Positions 6,270 to 16,081 of a DNA stretch of 64,000 nt are shown piece after piece. The notes under the pieces are model-generated. The model did not search any database. It was not told where the DNA came from and worked only from the letters and a program-made list of their open reading frames with translations. The DNA comes from Zunongwangia profunda SM-A87. Its GTDB lineage: Bacteria > Bacteroidota > Bacteroidia > Flavobacteriales > Flavobacteriaceae. Position numbers and translations under genes: made by a program. Numbering within the stretch: position 1 is the first letter of the stretch; each line of letters opens with the position of its first letter. The DNA is taken from the NCBI RefSeq assembly GCF_000023465.1, contig NC_014041.1, positions 558,001 to 622,000 of the forward strand. The letters are read 5' to 3'.

Positions 6270-7271
6270 ATGAGTGCGACGTATCATGTAATTCTTACCG
6301 GAGGTGTAGGTAGCCGTTTATGGCCACTTTCCAGAAAATCACAGCCTAAACAATATTTAGAGATTTTTAAAAATGACTCTTTATTTGAATTGGCGATAAA
6401 AAGAAATCAGAAGTTTTCTGATGGACTGATTGTAGTAGGAAATAAGGATAACAGGAGCTTATCTATAAGTAGCTTAAAAAAACTTGGGGTAAATAACTAT
6501 CATGAAATTGTGGAAGCTACTCCCAGGAACACGGCTCCGGCGATTGCTTTTGCCGCTTTTCAGGTAAAACCGGATGATATTTTAGTGGTGACTCCGGCAG
6601 ATCATATTATTAAAGCTGATGAGAATTATGATCATGCAGTTTCGAAAGCAATAAAATTAGCCGAAGAAGGTAATATCGTAACTTTTGGGGTTAAACCAAC
6701 AAGACCAGAAACCGGATATGGTTATATAGAAAGTGATGGGCAAAATGTAGTGTCTTTCCGTGAGAAGCCTAATCTAGAAACTGCAAAAGATTTTTTGCAT
6801 AGAGGCAATTTTCTATGGAATAGCGGAATGTTTTGTTTTAAAGCTGGTGTTTTTCTTTCTGAGCTGGAAAAATATGAACCCAAAGTCTTTGAAGCCTCAA
6901 AGGAAGCTTTCCAGAAATCGGAAGAAGGTAGATTAGATGAAGCATTATCTATGGATATTCCTTCCATAAGTGTTGATTATGCCGTAATGGAGCGTAGTGA
7001 ACTTATTAAAGTTGTAAATGCCGATTTTGAATGGAGTGATATGGGGAGCTTTGAAGCTGTTTACGATTATTTTGTAGAATCAGGATACCCGGTGGATCAG
7101 GAAGGGAATATGGTGATAGGATGTGATAAATTTACGGCCTTTGTAGGTTTAAAGAATACTATTTTTGTAAATACCAGTGATGCTATTTTGATTTTATCGA
7201 AAGAGGCCTCGCAAGATGTAAAAGGAGTGTATCAGCAATTGGTAGACGAAAACTCTCCTTTAATCCAATAG
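6270..7271 (+). CDS. manC: mannose-1-phosphate guanylyltransferase
   Basis: This cytoplasmic enzyme makes GDP-mannose from mannose-1-phosphate and GTP. The nucleotidyltransferase signature GGVGSRLWPLSRKSQPKQYL opens the protein (about residues 11-30). VEATPRNTAPAIA and VVTPADHII follow, with FREKPN and NFLWNSGMF further on, all typical of the family. At 333 residues it is the short form without the C-terminal phosphomannose isomerase domain of the long bifunctional enzymes. It is the first gene after the leader and supplies GDP-mannose for gmd and fcl (GDP-fucose) in the same locus. Confidence 0.93.
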   Translation: MSATYHVILTGGVGSRLWPLSRKSQPKQYLEIFKNDSLFELAIKRNQKFSDGLIVVGNKDNRSLSISSLKKLGVNNYHEIVEATPRNTAPAIAFAAFQVKPDDILVVTPADHIIKADENYDHAVSKAIKLAEEGNIVTFGVKPTRPETGYGYIESDGQNVVSFREKPNLETAKDFLHRGNFLWNSGMFCFKAGVFLSELEKYEPKVFEASKEAFQKSEEGRLDEALSMDIPSISVDYAVMERSELIKVVNADFEWSDMGSFEAVYDYFVESGYPVDQEGNMVIGCDKFTAFVGLKNTIFVNTSDAILILSKEASQDVKGVYQQLVDENSPLIQ

Positions 7272-7329
7272 ATTTATTTAATTCTGCTTTTGTGTTTAAG
7301 TTGCAAGCTTTTTGAGTAGAATAGTTGAT

Positions 7330-7920
7330 ATGAGTAATATTATTCCGCATAAATATGAGATCACAGCCAATAAGAGAGCTTTGCAAAAAAAGCAAAGGCC
7401 TCTGGTAGTTTGGTTTAGTGGGCTCTCGGGTTCTGGAAAATCAACCCTGGCAAATCTTTTGGAAAAAGAATTGTTTACCGCGGGGTTTCATACCTATGTA
7501 TTAGATGGCGATAATATTCGCTTGGGTCTGAATAAGGACTTAGGTTTTGATCAAGCCTCAAGGAATGAAAATATTAGAAGGATAGCAGAGGTTTGCAAAT
7601 TATTTTTAGATAGCGGGTTGATTGTAATTGCGGCATTCATTACGCCTAAAGAAATAGATCGAAGAATTATTGAGTCTGTTTTAGGGGAGCATTATATAGA
7701 GGTTTATGTGGATACTCCTTTAGAACTCTGTGAAAAAAGAGATATTAAAGGATTATATAAAAAGGCAAGAAAAGGCGAAATCGCTAATTTTACCGGGGTA
7801 ACCTGTGAATTTGAAAAGCCTGCCGATCCAGATTTGCATATAGAAACGCAAAGGGAAGAAATAGAAGAAAGTATTCGAAGAATATTTAAGTATATTCACG
7901 ACCGAATAAATGAAAATTAA
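7330..7920 (+). CDS. cysC: adenylylsulfate kinase
   Basis: This enzyme phosphorylates APS to PAPS, the universal sulfate donor. The P-loop GLSGSGKST is at about residues 31-39, and VLDGDNIRLGLNKDLGF, the APS-binding FITP loop and the GLYKKARKGEIANFTGV segment are all present. I start it at ATG 7330 (196 residues); a TTG in frame at 7312 is less likely. It is followed by cysD after 3 nt and shares an operon with sugar-nucleotide genes rather than with sulfite reductase genes, which suggests PAPS for sulfation. Confidence 0.93.
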   Translation: MSNIIPHKYEITANKRALQKKQRPLVVWFSGLSGSGKSTLANLLEKELFTAGFHTYVLDGDNIRLGLNKDLGFDQASRNENIRRIAEVCKLFLDSGLIVIAAFITPKEIDRRIIESVLGEHYIEVYVDTPLELCEKRDIKGLYKKARKGEIANFTGVTCEFEKPADPDLHIETQREEIEESIRRIFKYIHDRINEN

Positions 7921-7923
7921 AAA

Positions 7924-8829
7924 ATGAAAAAGTATTATCTGAATTATTTAGATGAACTTGAATCAGAAGCAATATATGTATTGCGTGAAGTTTGGGCACA
8001 GTTTGAAAATCCTGTGATCCTTTTTTCCGGAGGGAAAGATTCTATATTAGTCACTCATTTAGCTAAAAAAGCCTTTTATCCCAGTAAAATACCATTTTCT
8101 TTGTTGCATGTGGATACGGGGCATAATTTCCCAGAAACGATAGCCTTTAGGGATGATCTGGTAAAAGAGCTTGGGGTTAATCTATTAGTTGGTTCTGTAC
8201 AGGAATCTATTGATGAAGGACGTGTACAGGAAGAAAAAGGAAAGAATGCAACAAGAAACGCCCTGCAAATTACGACGCTTTTAGATGCTATTGAAACGAA
8301 TAAAATTGATTGCGCGATTGGAGGTGGTCGAAGGGATGAAGAAAAGGCACGTGCTAAAGAGCGTTTTTTCTCGCATCGGGATGATTTTGGACAATGGGAT
8401 CCAAAAAATCAGCGTCCGGAATTATGGAACCTCTTAAATGGTAAATATTTCGAAGGCGAACATTTTAGAGCTTTTCCTATAAGTAACTGGACAGAAATGG
8501 ACGTTTGGAATTATATTAAGCGGGAAAATATTCAGATTCCATCTTTATATTTTGCACATCAAAGAGAGGTGGTTTGGAGAAATAATTCATGGATTCCTGT
8601 TTCAGATTTTCTAAAATTAGAAGAAAGCGAGGAGGTTGTTACAAAGAAAATTAGGTTTAGAACACTGGGGGATATTACGATTACCGGAGGAATCGAATCT
8701 GAAGCAGATACGTTAGAAAAGATTGCCGAAGAGGTGTCTACCATGCGTAAAACCGAACGGGGAGATCGTTCAGACGATAAACGATCTGAAACAGCCATGG
8801 AAGATAGAAAAAAACAAGGTTATTTTTAA
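7924..8829 (+). CDS. cysD: sulfate adenylyltransferase subunit 2
   Basis: This is the ATP-PPase subunit of ATP sulfurylase, making APS from sulfate and ATP. The PP-loop SGGKDS lies at residues 35-40, followed by HVDTGHNFPET and the conserved GGGRRDEEKARAKER and FPISNWTEMDVWNYI segments. At 301 residues it has the normal family length. The C-terminus ends in the typical ETAMEDRKKQGYF motif. It starts 3 nt after cysC and precedes its GTPase partner cysN by 35 nt, so translation is probably coupled with cysC. Confidence 0.95.
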   Translation: MKKYYLNYLDELESEAIYVLREVWAQFENPVILFSGGKDSILVTHLAKKAFYPSKIPFSLLHVDTGHNFPETIAFRDDLVKELGVNLLVGSVQESIDEGRVQEEKGKNATRNALQITTLLDAIETNKIDCAIGGGRRDEEKARAKERFFSHRDDFGQWDPKNQRPELWNLLNGKYFEGEHFRAFPISNWTEMDVWNYIKRENIQIPSLYFAHQREVVWRNNSWIPVSDFLKLEESEEVVTKKIRFRTLGDITITGGIESEADTLEKIAEEVSTMRKTERGDRSDDKRSETAMEDRKKQGYF

Positions 8830-8864
8830 GTAAACAGGTCCTTGACCTTAAGATATAAATTACA

Positions 8865-10121
8865 ATGGAAATTAGTAATAATCAGTTATTACGATTTACA
8901 ACAGCAGGAAGTGTAGACGACGGTAAGAGTACCCTGATAGGTAGACTTTTATACGATTCTAAATCTATATTTGAAGATCAATTAGCATCGGTTACCGCTA
9001 CGAGTTCAAAAAAGGGGCATGAAGGGGTAGATTTAGCCTTGTTTACCGATGGGTTGAAAGATGAAAGAGAACAGGGGATTACCATAGATGTCGCTTACCG
9101 CTATTTCACGACTCCTAAACGAAAATTTATCATTGCCGATACTCCTGGTCATATTCAGTATACCAGGAATATGGTTACCGGAGCTTCCACGGCTAATGCG
9201 GCAGTGATTCTTATTGATGCCAGAAATGGGGTGATCGAACAGACTAAAAGGCATTCTTTTATCGCATCGCTATTGAATATTCCCCATTTAGTAGTCTGCG
9301 TAAATAAAATGGATTTGGTAGATTATTCTGAAGAAGTTTTTAATAAGATTACCGCGCAGTTTGAAGAATTCAGCAGTAAATTATTGATGAAGGATGTACG
9401 GTTTATTCCAATTAGTGCTTTAGAAGGGGACAATGTGGTGAATAAATCAGAGAACATGGACTGGTATGTAGGTGGTACACTGCTTAATGTTTTGGAGACA
9501 CTTCATATTAGTAGTGATATCAATAAGATTGATGCCAGATTCCCGGTGCAAACGGTGCTACGACCTCAATCTGAAGAATTCAGGGATTATAGAGGTTATG
9601 CAGGAAGGATCGCCAGCGGAATTTATAGAAAAGGAGATGAGGTTGCTGTATTACCTTCCGGCTTTACTTCAAAAATTAAATCTATAAATACCGGAGAAGA
9701 TGAAATTGAGGAAGCATTCGCTCCAATGTCGGTCGCAATTACTTTAGAAGACGATATTGATATTAGTAGAGGGGATATGATTGTAAAGAAAAACAATCAG
9801 CCGGAACCTTCTCAGGAATTTGATGTGATGCTTTGCTGGTTAAATAATGATGCAGCAAAACCAAGAGCTAAGTATGTAATTCAGCATACCTCAAATGAAG
9901 AAAGAGCCATGATTAAGTCGGTTGTTTATAAGGTAGATATCAATTCTTACGAACGGCAAGAAGATGACGATAGTTTGCAGATGAATGATATTGCACGAGT
10001 AAAAATTCGTACGACAAGAAGGTTAATGATTGATTCTTATCGCGATAATAGAAATACCGGGAGTATTATTTTAATTGATGCCGGCACAAACGAAACTGTA
10101 GCAGCAGGAATGATTGTTTAA
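8865..10121 (+). CDS. cysN: sulfate adenylyltransferase subunit 1 (GTPase)
   Basis: This regulatory GTPase of ATP sulfurylase couples GTP hydrolysis to APS formation by CysD. An EF-Tu-like G domain shows the P-loop GSVDDGKST (about 15-23), ADTPGH and NKMD, with β-barrel domains after it. At 418 residues it is the short form with no fused APS kinase, consistent with the separate cysC gene. Its stop codon overlaps or closely abuts the start of cysQ. Confidence 0.95.
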   Translation: MEISNNQLLRFTTAGSVDDGKSTLIGRLLYDSKSIFEDQLASVTATSSKKGHEGVDLALFTDGLKDEREQGITIDVAYRYFTTPKRKFIIADTPGHIQYTRNMVTGASTANAAVILIDARNGVIEQTKRHSFIASLLNIPHLVVCVNKMDLVDYSEEVFNKITAQFEEFSSKLLMKDVRFIPISALEGDNVVNKSENMDWYVGGTLLNVLETLHISSDINKIDARFPVQTVLRPQSEEFRDYRGYAGRIASGIYRKGDEVAVLPSGFTSKIKSINTGEDEIEEAFAPMSVAITLEDDIDISRGDMIVKKNNQPEPSQEFDVMLCWLNNDAAKPRAKYVIQHTSNEERAMIKSVVYKVDINSYERQEDDDSLQMNDIARVKIRTTRRLMIDSYRDNRNTGSIILIDAGTNETVAAGMIV

Positions 10122-10122
10122 G

Positions 10123-10935
10123 TTGGAAGATCAGTATTTAGAGATAGCGATTAAGGCAAGTTTTAAGGCAGCCAAAGAGGTAATGTCGATTTATGAAGCC
10201 GGAGACTTTGATGTTGAAATGAAATCAGATCATTCACCATTGACCATAGCTGATAAAACTGCGCACACAATTATTAAAAAAGAGCTGGAAAAAACAGGAA
10301 TTCCAATCCTTTCTGAAGAAGGAAAACATTTGTCCTATGAAGAAAGAAAGCATTGGGATAAACTATGGATTGTAGATCCTATAGATGGCACCAAAGAATT
10401 TATAAAAAAAAGCGGTGAGTTTACTATAAATATCGCTTTGATCGAACAGCAAAAACCGGTATTAGGAGTAGTGTATGCTCCTGCTTTAGAATTTTTATAT
10501 TGGGGAGGGCAGTCAGGATCATATAAATTAACAGGAGTAAGAAATTTTAAGGAGTTTGAATTTAAACTGGATTCTAGAAAAAAGTTGCCTTTAACGCACA
10601 AAAATAAAGCTTTTGTAATTGCGGCCAGTAAATCGCATTTAACGAACACCACCAAAGATTTTATAAATCAAAAAAGAGCTTCATATGCTGATGTTGAAAT
10701 TATTTCAAAAGGAAGTTCGTTAAAAATTTGCATGGTGGCAGAAGGTATTGTGGATTGCTATCCAAGATTCGGTACTACCATGGAATGGGACACCGCTGCC
10801 GGGCACGCTGTATGTGCTAATGCCCAGGCTGAGATAGAGGATTTAAATCAAGTCCCTTTATTATATAATAAAAAAGACTTAAGGAACGCTGATTTCCTTT
10901 GTAACAGTAAAAATAATTTTAAAGTAACTAACTAA
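10123..10935 (+). CDS. cysQ: 3'(2'),5'-bisphosphate nucleotidase
   Basis: This inositol-monophosphatase-fold enzyme removes the 3'-phosphate from PAP, the by-product of PAPS-dependent sulfotransfer or PAPS reduction. Metal-binding motifs are present: [13 protein letters not shown] and the C-terminal [10 protein letters not shown]. There is no ATG near the expected N-terminus. In-frame TTG codons occur at 10114 (overlapping the cysN stop) and 10123, and the first ATG would remove about 20 residues. I chose TTG 10123, with 10114 nearly as likely. The gene completes a PAPS make-and-recycle set with cysC, cysD and cysN. Confidence 0.9.
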   Translation: MEDQYLEIAIKASFKAAKEVMSIYEAGDFDVEMKSDHSPLTIADKTAHTIIKKELEKTGIPILSEEGKHLSYEERKHWDKLWIVDPIDGTKEFIKKSGEFTINIALIEQQKPVLGVVYAPALEFLYWGGQSGSYKLTGVRNFKEFEFKLDSRKKLPLTHKNKAFVIAASKSHLTNTTKDFINQKRASYADVEIISKGSSLKICMVAEGIVDCYPRFGTTMEWDTAAGHAVCANAQAEIEDLNQVPLLYNKKDLRNADFLCNSKNNFKVTN

Positions 10936-10946
10936 AAATTTTAGAA

Positions 10947-12341
10947 ATGAAAATTAAGAATATCTGCTGTATAGGGGCCGGTTATGTTGGAGGACCAACA
11001 ATGTCGGTGATCGCTCAGAAATGCCCGGAAATAAATGTAACTGTGGTAGATCTTAATGAAAAAAGAATTGCAGCCTGGAATGATGAAGATGTTGAGAATA
11101 TTCCAATTTACGAACCGGGATTGTCTGGTGTAGTGGCTGAAGCTAGAGGAAGAAATTTATTCTTTTCTACAGATGTTGATGAAGCCATCGATAAAGCAGA
11201 TATGATCTTTATTTCGGTAAATACACCTACCAAAACCTATGGAATAGGTAAGGGCATGGCGGCTGATTTAAAATGGATTGAATTATGCGCAAGACAGATA
11301 GCCAGAGTGGCTACTTCAGATAAAATAGTGGTAGAGAAATCTACATTGCCCGTAAGAACGGCAGCAGCCTTGTCTGATATTCTACATAATACCGGGAATG
11401 GGGTGAAATACCATATTTTATCGAATCCTGAGTTTTTAGCGGAAGGTACTGCAGTGGAAGATCTTCATGCCCCAGATAGAGTTTTGATTGGGGGGGATTA
11501 TACTACGGAAGAGGGAAGCAAAGCTTTGCAGGCTTTAGTAGATGTCTACGCCCACTGGGTACCCAAAGAAAATATTTTAACGACTAATGTATGGTCTTCA
11601 GAACTATCGAAATTAACTGCAAATGCATTTTTAGCACAAAGAGTTTCCAGTATCAATTCGTTATCTGAACTTTGTGAAGCCAGTGGTGCTGATGTAGCAG
11701 AAGTCGCTAGAGCCATTGGAAAAGATAGTAGAATAGGTCCTAAGTTTTTACAATCTTCCGTTGGTTTTGGAGGTTCCTGTTTTCAAAAAGACATTTTAAA
11801 TCTGGTTTATATTGCTAAAAGCTTTGGTTTGAATGAGGTAGCTGATTACTGGGAGCAGGTAATTATAATGAATGATCACCAAAAGAGAAGGTTTGCAGCA
11901 AATATCGTAAAAACACTATATAATACAGTTTCTGGAAAGAAAATTGCGATGCTGGGTTGGGCCTTTAAGAAGGACACGAACGATACCAGAGAATCTGCAG
12001 CAATCTACGTAGCTGATTATTTATTAAACGAAAGAGCAGAAGTTGTGGTGTACGATCCAAAAGTTACTTCAGCACAAATTTATGCAGATCTAGATTATCT
12101 AGGTTCTCGATCTGAAGAAGAGAATAGAAATCTGGTTACTGTCGTGAATAGCCCTTATGAGGCTATTGAGGACGCTCATGCTACGGCAATCTTGACGGAG
12201 TGGGATGAGTTTAAAAAGTTGGATTGGGATAAAGTTTTTGAAAGTATGCTTAAACCGGCCTTTCTTTTTGATGGTAGAAGGTTATTAGAGCGAAACGAAA
12301 TGGAAGAAAAAGGATTTAAGTTTTATTCTATCGGAAACTAA
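10947..12341 (+). CDS. ugd: UDP-glucose 6-dehydrogenase
   Basis: This enzyme oxidises UDP-glucose to UDP-glucuronate with two NAD+. The Rossmann motif GAGYVG is at residues 10-15 and the catalytic-cysteine motif [10 protein letters not shown] lies in the middle of the protein. The length (464 residues) and segments such as [18 protein letters not shown] and [16 protein letters not shown] resemble the longer eukaryote-like subfamily more than the ~390-440-residue bacterial form. Its product can feed UDP-xylose synthase at 29913 in the same locus or be used as glucuronic acid. Confidence 0.93.
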   Translation: MKIKNICCIGAGYVGGPTMSVIAQKCPEINVTVVDLNEKRIAAWNDEDVENIPIYEPGLSGVVAEARGRNLFFSTDVDEAIDKADMIFISVNTPTKTYGIGKGMAADLKWIELCARQIARVATSDKIVVEKSTLPVRTAAALSDILHNTGNGVKYHILSNPEFLAEGTAVEDLHAPDRVLIGGDYTTEEGSKALQALVDVYAHWVPKENILTTNVWSSELSKLTANAFLAQRVSSINSLSELCEASGADVAEVARAIGKDSRIGPKFLQSSVGFGGSCFQKDILNLVYIAKSFGLNEVADYWEQVIIMNDHQKRRFAANIVKTLYNTVSGKKIAMLGWAFKKDTNDTRESAAIYVADYLLNERAEVVVYDPKVTSAQIYADLDYLGSRSEEENRNLVTVVNSPYEAIEDAHATAILTEWDEFKKLDWDKVFESMLKPAFLFDGRRLLERNEMEEKGFKFYSIGN

Positions 12342-12402
12342 ACCCATAGAATTTGAAATTATTAGTAGAGGGATTATTGCAATTGCTTATTTGTAAATAG
12401 AA

Positions 12403-13353
12403 ATGGAAAAAGATTCTAAAATATATCTTGCTGGTCATCGAGGAATGGTTGGTGCTGCGATCTGGAGAGTGTTAAAAAAGAAAGGATACTCAAATCTAAT
12501 TGGGAGAACGAGTAAAGAATTAGATCTTAGAAATCAAAAAGCTGTTTTTGATTTTATCAAAAGCGAAAAACCAGATGTGGTTATTGATGCTGCCGCACGT
12601 GTAGGAGGTATTTTGGCTAATAATAATTATCCATTTCAGTTTTTGATGGAGAATATGCAAATTCAAAATAATTTAATTGATGCTGCACATAAATTGGATG
12701 TAAAGAAATTTATATTTCTCGGAAGTTCCTGTATTTATCCTAAATTGGCACCACAACCTTTAAAGGAAGAGTATTTGTTGACTGATTCTTTAGAGCCGAC
12801 TAATGAATGGTATGCCATTGCAAAAATCACCGGAGTAAAAGCCTGTCAGGCCATAAGAAAGCAATTCGGAAAAGATTTTGTGAGTTTGATGCCTACCAAC
12901 TTGTATGGGACGCATGATAATTTTGATTTGGAAACTTCACATGTGTTACCGGCCATGATACGTAAATTTCATGAGGCCAAAGAAAATAATAACTCAGCCG
13001 TAACCTTATGGGGAAGTGGTACACCGATGCGAGAATTTCTTTTTGTGGATGATATGGCTGCTAGTGTGGTATTTGCGTTAGAAAATGAATTGCCGGAATA
13101 TCTTTACAATGTGGGTACCGGTATTGATATCACAATTAAAGAATTGGCTGAAACAATTCAAAAGAAAGTTGGGCATACAGGTGAGATTGTTTGGGATAGT
13201 TCGAAACCTGATGGTACGCCTCGTAAGTTAATGGATATTACTAAAATGCATGACTTAGGATGGAAACATCAGGTGGAATTGGAGGAAGGAATTGAAAAAA
13301 CTTACCAATGGTTCTTAACTAATAATGATAGCTTTAAGCAGGTAAAGATGTAA
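12403..13353 (+). CDS. fcl: GDP-L-fucose synthase
   Basis: This short-chain dehydrogenase-fold epimerase/reductase turns GDP-4-keto-6-deoxymannose into GDP-L-fucose using NADPH. The nucleotide-binding motif AGHRGMVG is at residues 10-17, the SSCIYPKLAPQP segment holds the family's catalytic serine/cysteine, and the YAIAK catalytic motif follows. At 316 residues it is full length. It lies 140 nt upstream of gmd, whose product it uses; the manC-gmd-fcl set gives a complete mannose-1-P to GDP-fucose route. Confidence 0.94.
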   Translation: MEKDSKIYLAGHRGMVGAAIWRVLKKKGYSNLIGRTSKELDLRNQKAVFDFIKSEKPDVVIDAAARVGGILANNNYPFQFLMENMQIQNNLIDAAHKLDVKKFIFLGSSCIYPKLAPQPLKEEYLLTDSLEPTNEWYAIAKITGVKACQAIRKQFGKDFVSLMPTNLYGTHDNFDLETSHVLPAMIRKFHEAKENNNSAVTLWGSGTPMREFLFVDDMAASVVFALENELPEYLYNVGTGIDITIKELAETIQKKVGHTGEIVWDSSKPDGTPRKLMDITKMHDLGWKHQVELEEGIEKTYQWFLTNNDSFKQVKM

Positions 13354-13370
13354 CAGATGTTTCGTCTTTT

Positions 13371-13466
13371 CCCTATTTATAAAGATTATTTTTTACTATT
13401 AAATAAAATAAAAATAGGGTTTGGAAATTGGGTAATTATTATTGTGACTAAATTACTACTCACAAT
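13371..13466. repeat. inverted repeats between fcl and gmd
   Basis: CCCTATTT (13371-13378) is repeated inverted as AAATAGGG (13412-13419) across a 33-nt AT-rich loop. ATTGTGA (13441-13447) is inverted as TCACAAT (13460-13466). Neither is followed by a clear T-tract. They may mark an internal processing or regulatory site in the unit; nothing else is seen in this 139-nt gap. Confidence 0.3.
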
Positions 13467-13492
13467 TCACTACTGAACTAAAATAAAAAAAT

Positions 13493-14617
13493 ATGAAAGT
13501 CGCACTAATCACGGGAATTACAGGACAAGATGGTTCCTATTTAGCGGAATTATTATTGGAAAAGGGATATATGGTACATGGTATCAAAAGGCGTGCTTCC
13601 CTTTTTAATACAGATCGTATAGATCATTTATATCAGGATCCACATGATCCAAATCAACGCCTAAAATTACATTATGGAGATTTAACTGACTCCATGAATT
13701 TAACTCGAATCATACAGGAAACCCAGCCCGATGAGATCTATAATTTGGGTGCGATGTCCCATGTAAAGGTTTCCTTTGATTCCCCTGAATATGTGGGTAA
13801 TGTAGATGGATTAGGAACCCTACGTATTTTGGAAGCGGTACGTTTATTAGGTTTAGAGAAAAAAACCAGGATTTACCAGGCTTCTACTTCCGAACTATAC
13901 GGAGGTTTACCGGAAAATAAAAATGCAAATGGTTTCTATGACGAAACCTGTCCTTTTTATCCCAGATCTCCTTATGGGGTGGCTAAAATCTATGGTTTCT
14001 GGATTACTAAGAATTATCGTGAAGCTTATAATATGTATGCCTGTAACGGAATCCTGTTTAATCATGAATCTCCAAGAAGAGGGGAAACTTTTGTAACCCG
14101 AAAAATTACCCGAGCCGTAGCAAAAATAGCACTAGGTTTACAGGATAAAATATATTTAGGAAATTTAGATGCGCAACGAGACTGGGGGCACGCCAAAGAT
14201 TATGTGCGTATGATGTGGATGATCTTACAGGCAGATAAACCTGAAGATTGGGTGATTGCCACTGGGGTAACTACAACGGTTCGAGATTTTGTACGTATGG
14301 CTTTTGAGGAAGTAGGAATTGAGTTAGAATTTAAAGGCGTAGGAGTAGATGAGAAGGCTTTTGTGGTAGCTTGTAATGGAGATTATAAGGTTGAGATCGG
14401 TAAAGAAGTACTTTCTGTAGATCCTTCTTATTTCCGTCCGACAGAGGTTGATTTGTTATTAGGAGATCCTTCTAAAGCCAAAGAAAAGCTGGGTTGGGTT
14501 CCCGAGTATGATTTAAAGGCGTTGGTAAAAGATATGATGAAAGGCGATGTTAAATTGATGAAAAGAGATGTAGATCTTTTAAAAGCGGGGCATAAAATTT
14601 TAAAGCAAGTGGAGTAA
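13493..14617 (+). CDS. gmd: GDP-mannose 4,6-dehydratase
   Basis: This enzyme dehydrates GDP-mannose to GDP-4-keto-6-deoxymannose, the first committed step to GDP-fucose. The motif TGITGQDG is at residues 7-14, followed by the [16 protein letters not shown] segment, [16 protein letters not shown] (catalytic Tyr/Lys) and [16 protein letters not shown], all family hallmarks. At 374 residues it has the normal length. It sits between fcl and the flippase gene; the 137-nt gap after it is the longest break before the transferase block. Confidence 0.95.
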   Translation: MKVALITGITGQDGSYLAELLLEKGYMVHGIKRRASLFNTDRIDHLYQDPHDPNQRLKLHYGDLTDSMNLTRIIQETQPDEIYNLGAMSHVKVSFDSPEYVGNVDGLGTLRILEAVRLLGLEKKTRIYQASTSELYGGLPENKNANGFYDETCPFYPRSPYGVAKIYGFWITKNYREAYNMYACNGILFNHESPRRGETFVTRKITRAVAKIALGLQDKIYLGNLDAQRDWGHAKDYVRMMWMILQADKPEDWVIATGVTTTVRDFVRMAFEEVGIELEFKGVGVDEKAFVVACNGDYKVEIGKEVLSVDPSYFRPTEVDLLLGDPSKAKEKLGWVPEYDLKALVKDMMKGDVKLMKRDVDLLKAGHKILKQVE

Positions 14618-14641
14618 TTCCTTGAGTAGCTACAAAGGGAG

Positions 14642-14657
14642 TTACTTTATAAAGTAA
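14642..14657. repeat. 16-bp perfect palindrome between gmd and wzx
   Basis: TTACTTTATAAAGTAA reads identically on both strands. It lies 25 nt after the gmd stop, in a 137-nt gap that otherwise holds only AT-rich sequence and a weak AGGAAC/GTTCTT pairing (14702-14718). It could be an operator or an internal RNA hairpin; no T-tract follows. Confidence 0.35.
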
Positions 14658-14754
14658 GGAATTATAAAGAAGGTAAATATTATCGAATAACTATTATTAG
14701 TAGGAACGAAATGTTCTTATAACCTTGCAATGGCGATAATTAGGATATGTCAAA

Positions 14755-16038
14755 ATGAATAAATTAACTTCGGGTACTTCAAAGGCTACTGTTTTGCAGT
14801 GGGGAAAATTACTAACGATTACTGGAGGAGCTCAAGCTTTAGTGCAAGGGTTAGGTTTGCTGGTAGGAGTATTGATTATACGATTATTGCCCAAAGAAGA
14901 ATATGCCTTTTATACCATTGCCAATACCATGTTGGGTACCATGACGGTACTAGCTGACGGAGGAATCAACAATGGAGCTATGGCAGCTGGAGGAGAAGTA
15001 TGGCAAGATCGGTATGGATTAGGAAAAGTATTGCGGACTAGTATACACATGCGAAAAAAGTTTGCCGTCTATAGTTTGATAGTGACCATTCCGATACTGA
15101 TCTATTTATTGAACAAGCAAGATGCTCCTTGGACTTCAATTTTACTGATTACCTTAGCGCTGATTCCTTCTTTTTGGGCGGCCTTATCTGATTCCCTGTT
15201 ACAAACGGTACCGAAATTGCATCAGGCGATTCCACCTTTGCAAAAGAATCAATTATTGGTGTCATTAATGCGCCTTTTTTTTAGCGGTGTGTTTGTCTTT
15301 TTATTTCCATTTACTTTTATAGCTGTTTTGGGTAATGGAATTCCCCGTTTGATCGGTAATTTTCGTTTGCACAAAATAGCAGCACCGTTTATAGATGAAG
15401 CAGCACCGGTAGATAAGAAAATCGAAGCACGTATTATGCGTATTGTAAGACGTACATTACCAGGTTCTATCTATTATTGTATTTCTGGACAGATTACCGT
15501 TTGGATTCTTTCATTCTTTGGAAATACCGGTTCTATTGCAAGTGTTGGGGCTTTGTCGCGCTTAGCCATGGTATTAACGTTGATTAGTACAGTGGTAAGT
15601 ACTTTGGTAATACCTCGGTTTTCACGATTAAAACCTGTACGGTCCAATTTGTTAAAAAAATATATATTGATCTTTCTAGGGCTTTCGGTTGTACTGCTGA
15701 TCTTTATTGCGGTAACGTATGGCTGTTCAGATTGGATTCTTTTGATTTTAGGAGATAAATACAAAGGATTGAACTTTGAATTGGTGTTAACGATTATCGG
15801 AAGCGCTTTTTCACTTCTGTCGGGTGTAGCTTTTGGTTTGTACAGTAATCGTGGATGGGTGATTCATCCAGTTGTAATGATAATGGTGAATTTGATCAGT
15901 ATTATTCTATTTGTCAATGTAATGGATGTAACATCTTTGGTCGGTGTCTTGCAATTTAATATTGCAATAAATATGATTAGTTTTTTAATGAATTTCATAT
16001 TTGGATTTTTTAAAATCCTTAAATTGAGAGATATTTGA
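14755..16038 (+). CDS. wzx: polysaccharide flippase (Wzx-like)
   Basis: This 427-residue multi-pass protein has about twelve hydrophobic segments and the start typical of MOP-superfamily polysaccharide exporters (GGAQALVQGLGLLVGVLIIRLLPKEEYAFYT). It should flip the undecaprenyl-linked repeat unit across the inner membrane. It stands at the head of the transferase block, and a Wzy-like polymerase and Wza/Wzc are encoded in the same locus, supporting a Wzx/Wzy-dependent pathway. Specificity for the repeat unit cannot be predicted. Confidence 0.85.
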   Translation: MNKLTSGTSKATVLQWGKLLTITGGAQALVQGLGLLVGVLIIRLLPKEEYAFYTIANTMLGTMTVLADGGINNGAMAAGGEVWQDRYGLGKVLRTSIHMRKKFAVYSLIVTIPILIYLLNKQDAPWTSILLITLALIPSFWAALSDSLLQTVPKLHQAIPPLQKNQLLVSLMRLFFSGVFVFLFPFTFIAVLGNGIPRLIGNFRLHKIAAPFIDEAAPVDKKIEARIMRIVRRTLPGSIYYCISGQITVWILSFFGNTGSIASVGALSRLAMVLTLISTVVSTLVIPRFSRLKPVRSNLLKKYILIFLGLSVVLLIFIAVTYGCSDWILLILGDKYKGLNFELVLTIIGSAFSLLSGVAFGLYSNRGWVIHPVVMIMVNLISIILFVNVMDVTSLVGVLQFNIAINMISFLMNFIFGFFKILKLRDI

Positions 16039-16081
16039 TAGTATATAGAGTTTAAATTCATATAGATTAAGGATTTTTTGG

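Noticed and set aside
7330..10935. Cysteine biosynthesis operon
   Set aside because: No cysH, cysI/J or cysK gene is present and the genes are embedded among sugar-nucleotide genes.
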